Below are positions 1 to 12,805 of a DNA stretch of 64,000 nucleotides, one piece after another. The position numbers and the translations under genes are program-made. The notes below the pieces were generated by a model, which worked only from the letters and a program-made list of their open reading frames with translations, was not told the DNA's origin and made no database searches. The stretch comes from Amblyornis subalaris (taxonomy: Eukaryota > Chordata > Aves > Passeriformes > Ptilonorhynchidae), in NCBI GenBank assembly GCA_018881555.1, contig JACAXG010000018.1:1053325-1117324 (forward strand). The letters run 5' to 3'. Position 1 is the first letter of the stretch; each line of letters begins with the position of its first letter.

Positions 1-209
1 CCTTACTAACTCCAGCTATCCCACAGTCCCCTTTTCCTGACGTAGTAAAGTCCCCACTATTTAAACCCAGGAGATAAGATAATAAACGCCATTTTCGTCC
101 ATCCACCATAGTGGTGTAGTGTGTCGTTGGCCCGAGTGACCCGGGAGAGGCCGGGTTGCCGTGCTGTCGTCTCAGACCCAGGGCGCCTGCCTTCATTCGG
201 GAGGCAACA
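1..209 (+). mobile_element. 3' part of an alpharetrovirus-like (ERVK-class) LTR, cut by window edge
   Basis: A TATA-like run (TATTTAAA, about 58-65) is followed by a polyadenylation signal (AATAAA, 81-86) embedded in a stretch that resembles the R region of avian leukosis/Rous-type LTRs (AATAAACGCCATTTT followed by a CCACCA...TGGTGT hairpin). A GC-rich U5 follows and ends in ...GGAGGCAACA at 209. No tRNA primer-binding site follows the LTR end, so this is a 3' LTR or a solo LTR in + orientation. The U3 start lies outside the window. No viral coding sequence is visible to the right. The similarity is from recognition of the family, not from a database search. Confidence 0.72.
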
Positions 210-2429
210 CCCTAAAGGAAGGAGCTTCTTGTTTTTGTGAGAGTGGTTGTGGAGGAAAGTCAGGGCATGGTACTTTACTACTTTCTCTGTCCCTACACTT
301 CACAAAGGTAGATCCGGTACTGTGGGTGTGAGGAAAGCAGTGCACCAGGAGGAGCACACGATATCAATCAGATGATACAGAAGTAGTTATCCAGCAGTAT
401 CCCTTCTTTTACATTATGGCTGCATCTGGTACTGTCATTCTTCTTAAGCCAATTTGTAGCATTCTCTTGACTTTCAAATCTCTGAATACAAGCTAATTAT
501 TTTCAGCAGTTTTAAGATCAGAAGGACAATTCTTGTTGCAATGGTACATACTGAAATCAAAAGCAACTTTGTTGGAGGTACACTAGGTCCATGTAAGAAA
601 AGAACTGGAAATACAGCTCCATAAGACCTTGACATCCTCACACTCCATGATAAAGAGGAAAGTAACAAATAACTCATATTCCACGAAAAAAAAGTTTTCC
701 TATAAACTGCAGATGAACATTATTGTAAAATCCCTGTTCCTTGATATAAGGAATAGTAGATTCTGTAATTTATAATCACAAAGGAGGATATAATAAACAA
801 AATATAAATAAATTTCTCCTGAGATTTTATTTCCATCTTTTAAAAACACTGATATATTCTGAGTTCCATGCAGAATGTGTATCAGCAGAAACAAGTAGTC
901 TGAAAGCATGAAAGCTGCTCAAGTGCAGCACCATGTCGGCCTTACACAGAAGACCGCTGAGTGATGTGAATGCTGTGATCAATTTGACAGTTTGCAGACA
1001 TATTGAACAGTAGCAAGACTAAATTAGAATTTTAAAATACCTCACTAGAAACTGTAGCTACAGCATTTGCTGTGCAGTGAGCCAATCTGAGGATGAAGTG
1101 ATAAAAAAACAGACAAACAAAACCATACTAGATGGCTGATAACACACCAGCTACAGGAACAATGTAAGGAGAAGGAGAAAGAGGGAAAGACAGCTGGATT
1201 TTTCTTATTCAGTATATTTAGTGTTTACTAATCAATCTTTCAGCATCATGAAAAATTACCAGTTTGGGCACCTGCGTTTTGCATAATTAATATGCAAATA
1301 ATTAATTATGAACAGAGTACAGAAGATGAACAGAGTACATGAAGTTAAGAGCACTGAAAGAACAAATCTCAGTTTATATTGTATGAGGATTATCAATATA
1401 GCCAGGTCATTCTGTTGATTCAAACCCAGAGAAGACTGGGACAAGGGAATGACACTTACAACCTCAGCAGGTCTCTTTCAGTATCAGTGGTTTAGCACTT
1501 TAGAATTTATTTATCTGACACAGAGATTTTTATCATTACCCACCTCTGCTGTGATGCCTGGAAGAAATGAGCTAATATGTAATTAAGCTAAATGGTTGGT
1601 TTCTCTACTTAAACTGGCAAAAATGTGCACCTTGATACATGCATGTGTGTACTCTACACATGCGATGGTCACTTGTTTTGCATGTTTTTATGTTTCTCCA
1701 CTTCTCTCTTGGCAACTTCAACCTTAGATTNTAGAAGCCATACACTTTGCTACTAGCCTCATGCAGCATTAAACAGAGAAAAGCCCTGGTCCTCTCCAGG
1801 TCCTCCAAGTAAGACAGACATTATTAATAGTGGTGATCAGTGCCAGAGCCCTGAACAACTCCAGTACCAAGACAGTCATGTTCTTCTTAACGCTATATAT
1901 CTGGGATGAGTCTTGAATGGACTGACTGCCACAAGGAGGAAACACTGGGGATGAATGCTGAATTTGTATGTAAAAATCGATGATCTCTGGTAAGATCTAT
2001 CATGACAGGTTGACTCATCATTAGGTGAAGATTCTTTTATAATCACAGAAAGTATCTAATAAACCCTCAGATGTTTTTATTGCTGTGCACTTGAAACTTC
2101 TGGAAACTATACATTCTTTTTTTCCATTGATGCCAGGGGATTTTTGCTTTTCTAGCTTTATATATATATTAGAATGTAACGTTAGAATAATAGAATTCCT
2201 GTAACTTTCCACTGAAATTCATAAGATAATAATGCACTCTGTTCTAGACAAAATAGAACCAAGTTATCGTCCTTAAGCATTCCAGAGTTGGACATCATAC
2301 CCGAAAAATGAAGCTACTGAAGTAAGCAGAAAACTTCCAATAGAAATTTGCCACAAGGAATAGCCTCATCAAATTCTGCTTTTCATTGGAGAATATTTCA
2401 AAACTATGTTAATTCACTGAAACCCTATA
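210..2429. other. AT-rich intergenic sequence, no gene seen
   Basis: Open frames here are short and lack recognisable domains or good splice contexts. A short TA run lies near 2158-2170. I see no clear repeat family between the two LTR-like segments. Confidence 0.5.
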
Positions 2430-2651
2430 ATAGTAGAAGCTTGAACGCGCACAGCACCTTTTTTACCCTTTTTTACCTTTTGTATAACTTACACTTGCTT
2501 TGCTCCACCCGCAGGGATCAGGGCCCAGTCCCTGCAAACGCAGCCGCTACCGGGGAAAAGGTTTTGTTTTCTCCAAACCTCAAATAAATTTTTGCTTTTT
2601 CTTACCCTCTTATCCAGCCTCAGCCTCTGCTTTTCAAACATATAAGGCAAC
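2430..2651 (+). repeat. possible truncated LTR (R-U5 end)
   Basis: The segment changes from AT-rich flank to a GC-richer stretch with a polyadenylation signal (AATAAA, about 2583-2588). A T-rich and then CT-rich tail follows and ends in GGCAACA, the same terminal heptamer as the LTR at 1-209. No matching TGTTGCC start was found upstream, so if this is an LTR it is 5'-truncated or diverged. The family is unassigned. Confidence 0.33.
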
Positions 2652-3269
2652 ACCATCACATCATCCAGCTGTCTAGATGAAATGTATGCAATTAATAAAA
2701 TGTCAGATGTACACTACTAGGCAAAAATATTTTTTATGTTATTCCTGTATCTAATATATATGTACATATACTAGATACATCAATCTACTATATATCTACT
2801 ATCTGTATCAATCTAAAATGATAGGTAACTCCTCATATATTGCTAACTCATGTACCCAGTGTGTTGTGTTCTTTCACTTTTTGAATACGCTGTGTACATT
2901 CTTGCCATGAAATGAGGTTTTCCTATCTATATGCACATCAGGACTCAGCCAGGTAATAGGCCGTACACCGTATGCACAGACATACATTTTTTGTCCATTT
3001 GAAGTGTTTTGAGGAAAAGGGATGTAATTTTCTTCAGATTTTTCTCATCCTGCACTCTTGGACATATTTCAGCAGGTTGCTTACTCATGCTAATTGCAGC
3101 TAAGGAAGGTACAATTCTCGGGCATTGCTGCTTCCTAATCAGGATGTATTATCCACGCTGGATCCTTTGGCCATGGCTGCAGTCATAGCACATCTTTAAG
3201 CTGAGTTTGCCTAGGCTGTTAAGGGAATGACGTAACATACTTGTCTGACTCCTTGACTCAAGGAGCATT
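2652..3269. other. AT-rich intergenic sequence
   Basis: Contains a run of TATATGTACATATA-type simple sequence around 2750-2800. No gene or recognised repeat was seen. Confidence 0.5.
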
Positions 3270-3735
3270 GACCTATTCCAGTAAGTCCAGAGGAGGGCAA
3301 CAAAGACGCTCAGAGGGGTGGAGCACCTCTGCTACGAAGACAGGCTGAGAAAGTTGGTGTTGTGCAACCTGGAAAAGGTTCCAAGGAGACCTTAGAGCAC
3401 CTTCCAGTACCTAAGGGGGGCCTTTAAGAGAGCTGGGAGAGGGACTTTTGACAAGGGCATGTAGTGATAGCACAAGGGGAAATGGCCTTAAGCTGAAAGA
3501 CAGAAAGTTTAGATTAGGTATTGGGAAAAAAATCTTTACTGTGAGGGTGGTGAGACACCGGCACAGGTTGCCCAGAGAAGCTGTGGATGCCCCATCCCTG
3601 AAAGTGTTCAAGGTGGCCAGGGTGGATGGGTTTTGAGCAACCCAGTCTAGTGAAAGGTGTCCCTACCCATGACAGAGGGGTTAGAACTAGATGATCTTTA
3701 TCATTCCTTCCAACACAAACCATTCTAGGATTCTA
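3270..3735 (+). mobile_element. CR1 LINE fragment, 5'-truncated, + strand
   Basis: This shows the characteristic chicken-repeat-1 3' segment: a GTCCAGAGGAGGGCAACAAAGA-like start, GCTGAGAAAGTTGG, TTGCCCAGAGAAGCTGTGG, and the terminal GATGATCTTTATCATTCCTTCCAA...CATTCTAGGATTCT. That end fixes the + orientation and the 3' terminus. Only the end of ORF2 and the 3' UTR are present, and the frame is broken. The element is a dead copy left by target-primed reverse transcription. Confidence 0.9.
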
Positions 3736-6700
3736 AATTTCTACGAAAAGACACTCAGGACAACTCTTTGGAGAGGTCAGAAATATCATTTAAGTCCCTG
3801 GCAGACAAAAAAAAGTACTTCCCTGCCCTTCCCCAGGGCCTTCTTAGAATCAATAACGCAGAGCAAGCATCAGCGTCAGCTTTCTCACCCCTGGCCCACA
3901 CTCAAAGACACCTGCACAGGCTCTAGTTCATGCAAGCCTTGGCCTCTTGGGGAAGAATTCCTAAAAACACACCAATTACGAAAAAATTGCCAAGGCGATA
4001 TCACCACAAATTCTGTTTCCGTTGGTGAAAATTGTTGTTCATTACCATATCAAACTGCCTTAGAACTGAAGGGCATTGCATGCTTGCACCAGGCCACTCA
4101 GCAATCCAACACATGAGGATTTTAACCCAGACACAGTTCACCATACATTAATCCTGTCTGAATTAATTACACACAGATAAATTCTAAATTAATTAGAAGC
4201 TTTCAGGAAAGAGACAGGAGCACTACTGTAAACAGATTGAATACAAAAGCTTCTGATCAACACACAACTGCAAATAAAGGGGCAAACAATAAGTAGGATT
4301 ATGGGAGAAGGAGGGGAAAACATGATTTCTTGAGATTCTCAGATTTATTTTTTGTAATGGACTGATATAAAAAAAATTATTTTAGCATGCCGTCTTATTC
4401 TAGTCATTAGTATGTCTTCAGCTGAAATAGTGCATTTAGTTCTGGGCATCCTTGTTTCCTCCATTATCTTTGAAAATAAGTGCTTCAAGCAAGATGTCAA
4501 CAAGAAGAGACATATGATGGACATATATAATCAACAGTATAGCCACAGTCAGCCAAGGTTTGGTGTACCTTCACTCAGGGAAGTAGTAAAGGTAAAAGGC
4601 AGAAATATTTTAAATATAAAAATTGTCAGTTAATCTCTGAAATTCATCACCATCAGGCATTAAAATCAAAACTTAACTGTTTATATAAACAGGATGAACA
4701 CACAATTTATATAGCAGGAGTAAAAAAAAGGCATTAAACCTCATGTTTGGGTGGATTTCTCACTGACAGCCTTTACAAAAATGCCTCTCCCAGAGGAAGA
4801 TCACTGTTTGATGATTCAGAAAAGAGTTTCTCAAATCTCACTGTGGAACAGGCCATTGTCAGACCTGGGATACCGGACTAGAGATGTGATATTTTGACAT
4901 ACATAGCAATTCCTGTGTTCTCATACTTCATTGTTCACTAAAGTGATAGTTCATTTAGACTTGGGCATTAGTTATCTTCAGCAACCTGGCAGAAGATAAA
5001 AGAACTATCAGCAATTTTATCTTTTTTTTACCCATTGTCAGTCATTAAGAGGCCCAGAGGTGCATCAGTCTGTTAAAGGGATTATATGTTCAAACTGCCT
5101 GCAAGACCAGGGGACAGGATTCACTGATGAGGCAGGACCCTTCTGGTCCTAAATTACTAAATGCATATTGTACTGGAAAAGCAAAGTGTTTCAGGATTTT
5201 TACATTAGGACCACAATATCCATTCAAGAAAGTCAACATCAGTTATGCTTGAATATCCATCAGTTTGATTCTGCATGCAAGGCACATACATAGAAAGAAC
5301 TCTACACATTTATGTCTGAGCCCACAAAAAGTGATGCAGTGATGCTTGACAGAGCCTGAGCCACTGGCAAGACATCTGTGCTTATTAAAATCAAGAAAAT
5401 AATAAATTCATATTAATTTTTTGTTTGATCAGAATTTGAATTTCATATTAGTTATGTTTGTTCATATTTAGAAGCATCTGTCATCCAAAACCACCAATCA
5501 ATATTTTATTCATCACAAACCATTTAAATCCATTGAGAAACAACCTGAAGTAAGAGCACAGAATTTAAAAGTGTTACAATTAAAAATACAGCTCAGCATT
5601 TTCAGTCCAAATTAATGGTCTTCTGAGGGCTTTTGTTGTTGTTTCTTCATTGTTGTTCATATCCAAAGGTAAACTGCTTTTGTTGGCTCGATTTCCTTAT
5701 GGTGGTCAGTTTATTTTTATGTACTTACAGTTAAAAATACAGAGAAGGTGTTACCAGGAGCAAGAAGGAAGAAACTAAAAAAGCAAGAGACCATCTGTAG
5801 TCTCACACTGGTTAACCACCATATAACTGAACACGAGGCTGCAGTGGATGGGATTTCCTGCAGAGTAACTTAGCATTTCAATGTATGGAGGAACACTTCA
5901 ATTCAGCTTTAACTGCTGAGCAAGCCTTGTGCCACTAAGAAATTACTGTAAACATAATCGTCAGGCTCCTGCCACTGAATCTTTCTTCTATATCCCATCT
6001 CGTCACAGAAATTTCTATCTTTGAATAGTGAGACTGTCTGAAAAGTAAAGAAAGCTATGCTGCTGCCTTTGAATTACTGACAATTTGCAGTTTGATCTGA
6101 TCGCCATAGACTTTAATGATAATTTGAATTATCATGTAGAATACCTTAAATAATCATTACTTTTGTTTTGCAATTGTCTTCATTACTTAGTTAATTTTCA
6201 TTGTTGGCATGCCTTGTTATTTTCTCTTTACTGACAAAAATAAATTAAGACCTTATTTGACTAATACACAATTATTTGGACTCTTCAGGGTCTTAGAGTC
6301 AGACTCCTGTGAATAGCATCTGTCCTGTTTATTAACTGTCTGCTTCTGTGTAACTTCTGTCTAACTGAATTAGGATTATAAATTCTGATTCATCCCAAAT
6401 GCATAACACAGCATTTGAAGCTCTTTCACGATAAGTGAAAATCTTCAGACTGCTGTATACCTGAAGAAAAACTCATTTTTTCTTCACAAAACTTCCTAAT
6501 TGATAAGCAAGGCTTTCCTAATCTAAATTTAGCAAACTAATCTGATTGTCTCTTATTCCTGTTGTCACTGAGTGTTTAATTAGTAGAGCTGATCATCCTA
6601 TCAACAGTTTGAGAGAAAACCAATTTTTTCTGCTCTTTCAGCACAGGTCAATTTCTCAGCTTGGAGTTAAATAATTATTGAACTGATTTACTTGAAAAGA

Positions 6701-7390
6701 CCAAAATAAGGCAGCATTTTTTTGTGTCTGCAGAAAAAAACTAAACCTGTATTCTAGCCTCTCTAACCTATAGTTGCAAACACTTACTCAGTGACTGCAG
6801 TGGTTTGACTACTGAAAGTATTGACAACAATATAATAAAACTTTCTGGAATAAAAATAACTAAAAGTCAGAACTTATTATATACTCCTGTTTTAAAGGTG
6901 GGTTTTTTAAAGATGTATTTTCAAAAGAAAATACTTTCAACTTCAATTTTTAAAATAATTTGAAATTACTTGGTTTTTATTCTACTTTATCATTACAAGC
7001 AAGCTTGATAAATACCTTATTAGATTTTTTTTTCCCATCATCACACAGGCCAAGAAAGAGGAAGAAACACATTATTTACACATTGTAAGATAATAAACAT
7101 GACCATATTCCTGGGGCCTCACATGTAATGTGTTGGAGCTTCTGGGAGTCTGAAGCAGCAAGACATGAGTGGGCCAAAATAATAAGATGGGAAAAAAGGA
7201 GATATTGTATAAGAGACCAAAGTACTGCTCAGAACTAGGTTCAGCAAAGACAGACTGCAACACAAGATAATGCTTATAAAGAAAAAAGAAAGGAATATTG
7301 AAGGAGTTGTCCCAGAAGAGAAAAAAAGGAGCAAATTTCAAGGTGGTAAACAGCAGCAAACATCAAGGCAGACTTGCCATCTGGCCCTTT
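3736..7390. other. AT-rich intergenic sequence, no gene seen
   Basis: The longest open frame (about 3691-4116, + strand) begins inside the CR1 tail and shows no domain. The rest is AT-rich unique-looking sequence without a CpG island, splice-consistent exons or a recognised repeat. Confidence 0.5.
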
Positions 7391-7525
7391 ATCACAGAAT
7401 TGTCTGAGTTGGAAGGGACCAGAAGGATCATCGAGTCAGCTCTTAAGCGAATGGTCCATACAGGGATTGATCCCACAATCTTGGCGTTCTTAGCATCATG
7501 CTCTGACCAACTGAGCTAAAATCAG
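7391..7525 (-). mobile_element. tRNA-Ile-derived SINE with CR1 tail (TguSINE1-like)
   Basis: On the - strand, 7519 to about 7452 reads as a tRNA-like head. It has TTAGCTCAGTTGGTCAGAGC (D arm and internal promoter A box), an anticodon arm GATGCTAAGAACGCCAAG, a T-arm with a diverged B box (GGGATCAATCCC) and an acceptor-like ...TATGGACCA. This is close to tRNA-Ile(AAT). After a short linker, 7451-7391 is a CR1 3' end (GATGATCCTTCTGGTCCCTTCCAACTC...ATTCTGTGAT). A tRNA-Ile head on a CR1 tail is the known structure of the passerine SINE TguSINE1, mobilised by CR1 machinery. The anticodon loop carries AAG instead of AAT and no CCA-ready acceptor is present, so it is not a working tRNA gene. Confidence 0.85.
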
Positions 7526-10500
7526 TTCAATATGTGTAGCATGGGAAGTACTTTCTGGATGCTGCACAAAGTCCCAAATGTCCAAGAGCCTTTTCTTGGT
7601 ATGCATTCGATTCATACTGGAGACCTTTGTGGTGCTGAGGACAATTAATGCTTTCAGTCATCATTATTAGGGATTGGGACATAATTGGTCCATATCTCAG
7701 TGGATCTTCTGGTTTACTTTCCTCTGAAAGCAATCTAGGTCATACAAACTGAAAATGCCCTATGATGCAAAGAAATGCACAGTATGTGTTGACAAGGGAG
7801 ACATCTGCTTCAAAAATACTCTCCTGCTTTAAACAGGGCTGACAGTGAACCCACCAAATGACACATTCCTGAGCCTGGATCTTCCTTCCACCCAGACCGT
7901 CAGGCTGGTCCTGCCACATGGTAGGATGTCACAGGAGGAAGAGAAGGAACACTGCTTCACGTACAACACCACACAAAGGCTTAACTCCTGAGTTCAACCA
8001 CTGTGAGATGGGAGCCCTTCACATCAAGGCTGCACGTGCCTGTTTTGGAACAGGTAACATTCATTCTGACATTTCCTGAGCTGATCTTTCAGAAGCCATT
8101 CATAATATTTGTGTGTGTAATTAAACACCTTTGCACAGTTCCACAGCAGCAAGGGGATACTAATCTAAAGAAAATCCTCTTTTCTTACATATGGGTAGAT
8201 GAGGGAAGCACAGAAGCAAGAAGACAATATTGATCTGACAATAAGCAGCATGCTGCAGGGTGGAAATCTAAGACACAAAATATGGGCTACACTTCCATTT
8301 ACAAATATTTTTTAAAGGTTAAATGAGCATAACGTGTTATAAAGATGGTATAGATTTCTATAGATAAGATTTACATATTATGGCTGACAATATCATTAGA
8401 AGATTTAATAGCTAAAGGCAATGATCATAAACAACCTATTGGATTGTAATTGCTGGTTTGCCCTTTACCCAGCTATCTACGAAGTCTTTTATTAACCCTC
8501 TGTATGAGCCTCACTCTAACTTACGATCACAACATGGATTTCTAGGGGTTTTTGCATCCTATCCACTTGACAATTTCCCTAGGCTAAAAAAACCATTTGA
8601 GAAAGTGCTTATAAGTAGGTGTTATCAATACACTATGCTATGCTATTGGAAGAAACCCAAAGTTTATTGCAGTTCTCCTCTATATTAAGCACTTTGCCAC
8701 CTGGGAGGACAACGCAGCTTACAGAAAGCATGTTCCAAAGCAGTTTAAAATTAGTTCCTCCTTTCTGCTGTTATAGTTTACTGGCACTCTTTCCTTTCTC
8801 TTTTCCTTTCTCTATGTTCCCTTTGGGACAGATGGAGTGAGTAACAGTGAATAAAATGATACAATTAAATGAAGTGCAGCAAGCTCCAGCAAGCACAGTT
8901 CCTGATCCTGCAAGATGCCAAGTACTCTCAAGTCAAGATAAGGTACTTAGAGCTCTACTCTGAATGAAACAAGTATAAAAGACTAAGTATGAAACTCATT
9001 AATATGGAACAGGCACCAAAGAAGGGCATCTCTTCCCTTACCTACAGAACTACTCCTGAATCACTTAAATGGTCAATTACCCAGGTCATCACTGCAATAT
9101 CAATTTCCATTTTTGACTCCTACAGTCCTATGAAAATCAATGACTATACCATTGCTGCATATTTGCTTTCATGCACTTTGACGCTTCCGTTTCCCAAAAC
9201 TGCTGAAGCCAAAAATTGATATTACAGTATGTACTTTATAGGATGCTTAATAACAAAATATGTTTTTAATGAGCCCAGTCATACCCCATTGTTTTATTTA
9301 TTTTTTCATAAAGCCAAGGAATGATAAGGGAGTGACTGAGGATAACTCCATGGGCCACATTAAAAACAATGCCTGTTTTTTGTGGCATTACCAAAGAATG
9401 GCTTTTCACCTTTGCACTACCATTCATACGTGGATTTCAAAGCCCTAGACAGACCAATAATACCTCCCATTAGTTAATCAAACAATTAAAGGGAGACAGA
9501 GGAATCACAAACACCTGGAGTGGGACACAGCAGCTGGTTAGCAGCACACAGCTACACTGTTCTATGTCAAACCTTAGAACAGTGCTCACGTCTAACTCTC
9601 TAATTTGGAATCAATTTAAAAGTCCCCAAAGCCATAAAAATTCTTGACTCTTGTGACAAGTTCCATTCAAATTAATTAGACCACTAGCAAAAAAAAGAAG
9701 TAAGGTGTTATTCTTGTAGAGTGTGAGTATGTGCAGGACACTAAGGCTAGTATCTGTTCTCAAATCCAATTTTTATCAATGCAAATTTCAATCAACTAGA
9801 AGGACAGGCATGTAAAGGTACTAGAATCATAAGCTTAAGGAAAAAATTTTACTCAGCCTTCTCTATGCTACAAGTCAATCCACTAGCCCTATATAATTTA
9901 AAGAAAACTACAAAATCCTTAAAAATGCAGAAACTTTAAAGACTTATTTAAAAGTCATCAGATCAAAGAAAATGTATTCAGGAATCAGAATTCTCCATAT
10001 CGCAGTTAAATGGACCCATGACTCCAGCACACAGTTTGAGATCAGTATAGTTCAACTGATTTTCTGGCTCTTTTTTCAATCTGTCTCCCACTCTTTATCA
10101 CATAAAAATATACTAGTAATAGAAGTCCAACTGAATTTTACAGAATTATGTGCATAGATACTTCTTTTTCAGCAAACAAAACAATAAAGTATATTATCAC
10201 AAATGTGTTTCAACAAAAAAAGGAAAGATGATAGATTATGCTTTAGAATAGTCTCTCTTTACTTAGCTGTTTGCCAGGTGTCACCAAGCACAACCATTAT
10301 CATAATCTACAACAGAATAACCCAAACAAAAAAAGTCTTAATCAACAGGACTGTTATCTTTGATATAGACATCACATTACTGCTGGCCATCTATTAATCT
10401 ATTTTGTGCACAGGGTTACACTGTAGGTCAGTTTTCCCAGGATTACCATGGGCCAAGAATCTTCTGACAGAAAATTTGCTGTTGGAAGAGACCTTTTCTC

Positions 10501-12805
10501 AACTATGTATTTAGTCAAGACATTCAAATTATAGCCTATTAATTTCAGAAGGATTTAAATTCCTCTTCTAAAGCTCCACTCTGATACTGACCATCATACA
10601 AACAGTGTTACTGCAGACAGCAACGCAGCTGCATGTAAAGGCAGAAGCTGCATTGTGCCGTATGTCTTCACAGACTTCAGGCATTGTTGCTGGCCTTCCT
10701 CCCTTGCACACACTTTAATCCAGTTTCCAAACAGAGGAGCTGAGAACAGCAATGTTTGCACCAGAAACATGCTACCTGCGTGAGCTCTAAATTTTGGGTT
10801 GAGATTTACAAAATCATATCATTAACTTTCACACAACAGTCCATTAAAAGTTCACCATCAATGCTGAGTCTCTGCTGTACTTGACAGGGTCTCTGAACCC
10901 ACTTCAGCAGAGAGGTACAGCAAGACACCAAAATCCATTGACTTGCTGGAGGCCACAAAGAAAATGAAGCTGAAAAAACCTACATCTACTGTCATCAAGT
11001 CCCGTGATTTATCTGCTAGACCAGCATTACCTTTCTAGTTGTATATAATTAAAAATTACTTAAAGATCATATCCTGGAACTTCACAAGGAATAATGAGAC
11101 AAGCAGGGGCACTAACCAAATAAAATTCAAAGCTCTCTGAGTCACCTGTTGTATGTTCATAGTAGTTCTCTCAGCGCAAAACTGAGCAAAGGATTAGTTG
11201 ATATAAACCTGAAACCAGTATTCATTTTAGAAATATCATCTCCAGAGTAATTTAAATCATAGCTTTATACTCTCGGTAAGTAAGAATCCTTGCTGATGAT
11301 GTTGTTGTTATTGTTGTTATTGTTTTAATGAGAAGGGTGGATTTTGACAAATAATTGCTGGGAACCAGTATTTTAAAGCTTCAGCCCATCCTGAGCTGTC
11401 TCAGATGTAGTTTGGGAAAGGTAAGGAAATCAGCAAACAGTTCACACTCTCCTTATCTGCTGGTCAGAAATTGCCTTGGCAGATGTCGTGTGTGGGACCA
11501 AAGAGGGGCTATTCAGGCATTTAACACTGCTGAAGCACCACATCATGTCCCCATGGTACCCACAGCTGCACAGACCAGGAAAAAGTAATAACAGCGCTCT
11601 TCCTCGAGTGAGTTAATCTGCCCCTGCCCATGGAGTGGTTGCTCTGCGATTGCCTCATGGGTGGCAACACAACTAGAACTGTTCACTGGTTTCTGAACTC
11701 TTCGTTTCAACAGTTGTTCCAGCTGCCTTTGTAAGAAGCTGCAGGGACATGGCATGATCAGCCATTTCCTTCTGTTTTGGAAAAGGAAAGAAAGGAAGCT
11801 GCAGTACTTTGCCAGAAACAGTTCTAGTGGCAGCAAAGTTGGCTACAAAAGAATCTCGACAGACTAGGACAGTAGTCCACATCAGTTATTTTTCTTAATT
11901 ATGGCTCATAAACCCTGTGAGCACTTCATACCAACATTAATTGGAAGTCAAGGATTCACACTCCACAAATTAACACTACAGAAGCCACAGAAAGTCTTCC
12001 ACCAAGTCACATAAGGATTTCAGTCCCAAATAAAGCCTTGTGGTTTTATTTTTAATTTGGGAGGAGGGAATGGAAGGGAGCCAAGATACAAGCAGATTCT
12101 TATGAACAAATACAGATTCTTCTCCCGTGTCTTGCCCCATTAACTGTAACAAGACTCTTCAGCCTCTCTCCTCCACACTACTCTAATGCAGTCCCAGTTT
12201 CCAGTCACCATTGCTAACACATCCATTTATAATACAAGTTAATTTAAGTCTCTGGGAGCAGTACAACACTGAGGACTTTCATTTTCTCTCAGTGTTACAC
12301 AAGAAATGTAGGCTGACAGAAATTCCAGCTATAACGTTTTGCATTTTTACAGTATTGTTCACTTTTGGATGTTGTTTTACTTACAGGCTTACCCAGTATG
12401 AGGTCCTGGCATGATGTATGCTAAACAACTAGTTAAAATTCACTTCTCGAGCCAAAAGGATTGCAATCTAAATAGGAAAATAATGGGAGAGGAAAACAAA
12501 CCTGTGACTTACACATTATCAAGGCAGCAGCATGGTAAAGTCCAGAAGCCAGCTCAGTCTTGCACACTGGACCACGCTGTTATTCAGGCATTACCTGACT
12601 TCTGGGACACTTCTAAGGATCAATACACCCATGGAAATCAGGAGGAGAGCTGACTCAAGAACCAACCTAAGATCTAAAACATCTTCAATGAAAGTGCACA
12701 GAATAACTTCCAAACTTCACACTTCTTTTCCATCTCCATTTTACATCTCTCCTATATTTCAGAAGGATGTCATGTCCAGAGGTAACGACTTATTGTCAAA
12801 TGGGA
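7526..12805. other. AT-rich intergenic sequence, no gene seen
   Basis: Only short, domain-less open frames occur. A (GTT)-rich microsatellite lies at 11301-11325. A stretch near 10480-10510 vaguely resembles a very old CR1 end but is too diverged to call. Confidence 0.5.
11301..11325. repeat. (GTT)n-rich microsatellite
   Basis: Imperfect GTT/GTTATT trinucleotide tract. Confidence 0.7.

Noticed and set aside
7452..7519. Functional tRNA-Ile gene
   Set aside because: Altered anticodon loop, diverged B box, and direct fusion to a CR1 tail show a SINE head instead.
10440..10560. Old CR1 end near GTTGGAAGAGACC
   Set aside because: Only a dozen bases resemble CR1; neither the terminal repeat nor further 3' UTR blocks follow.
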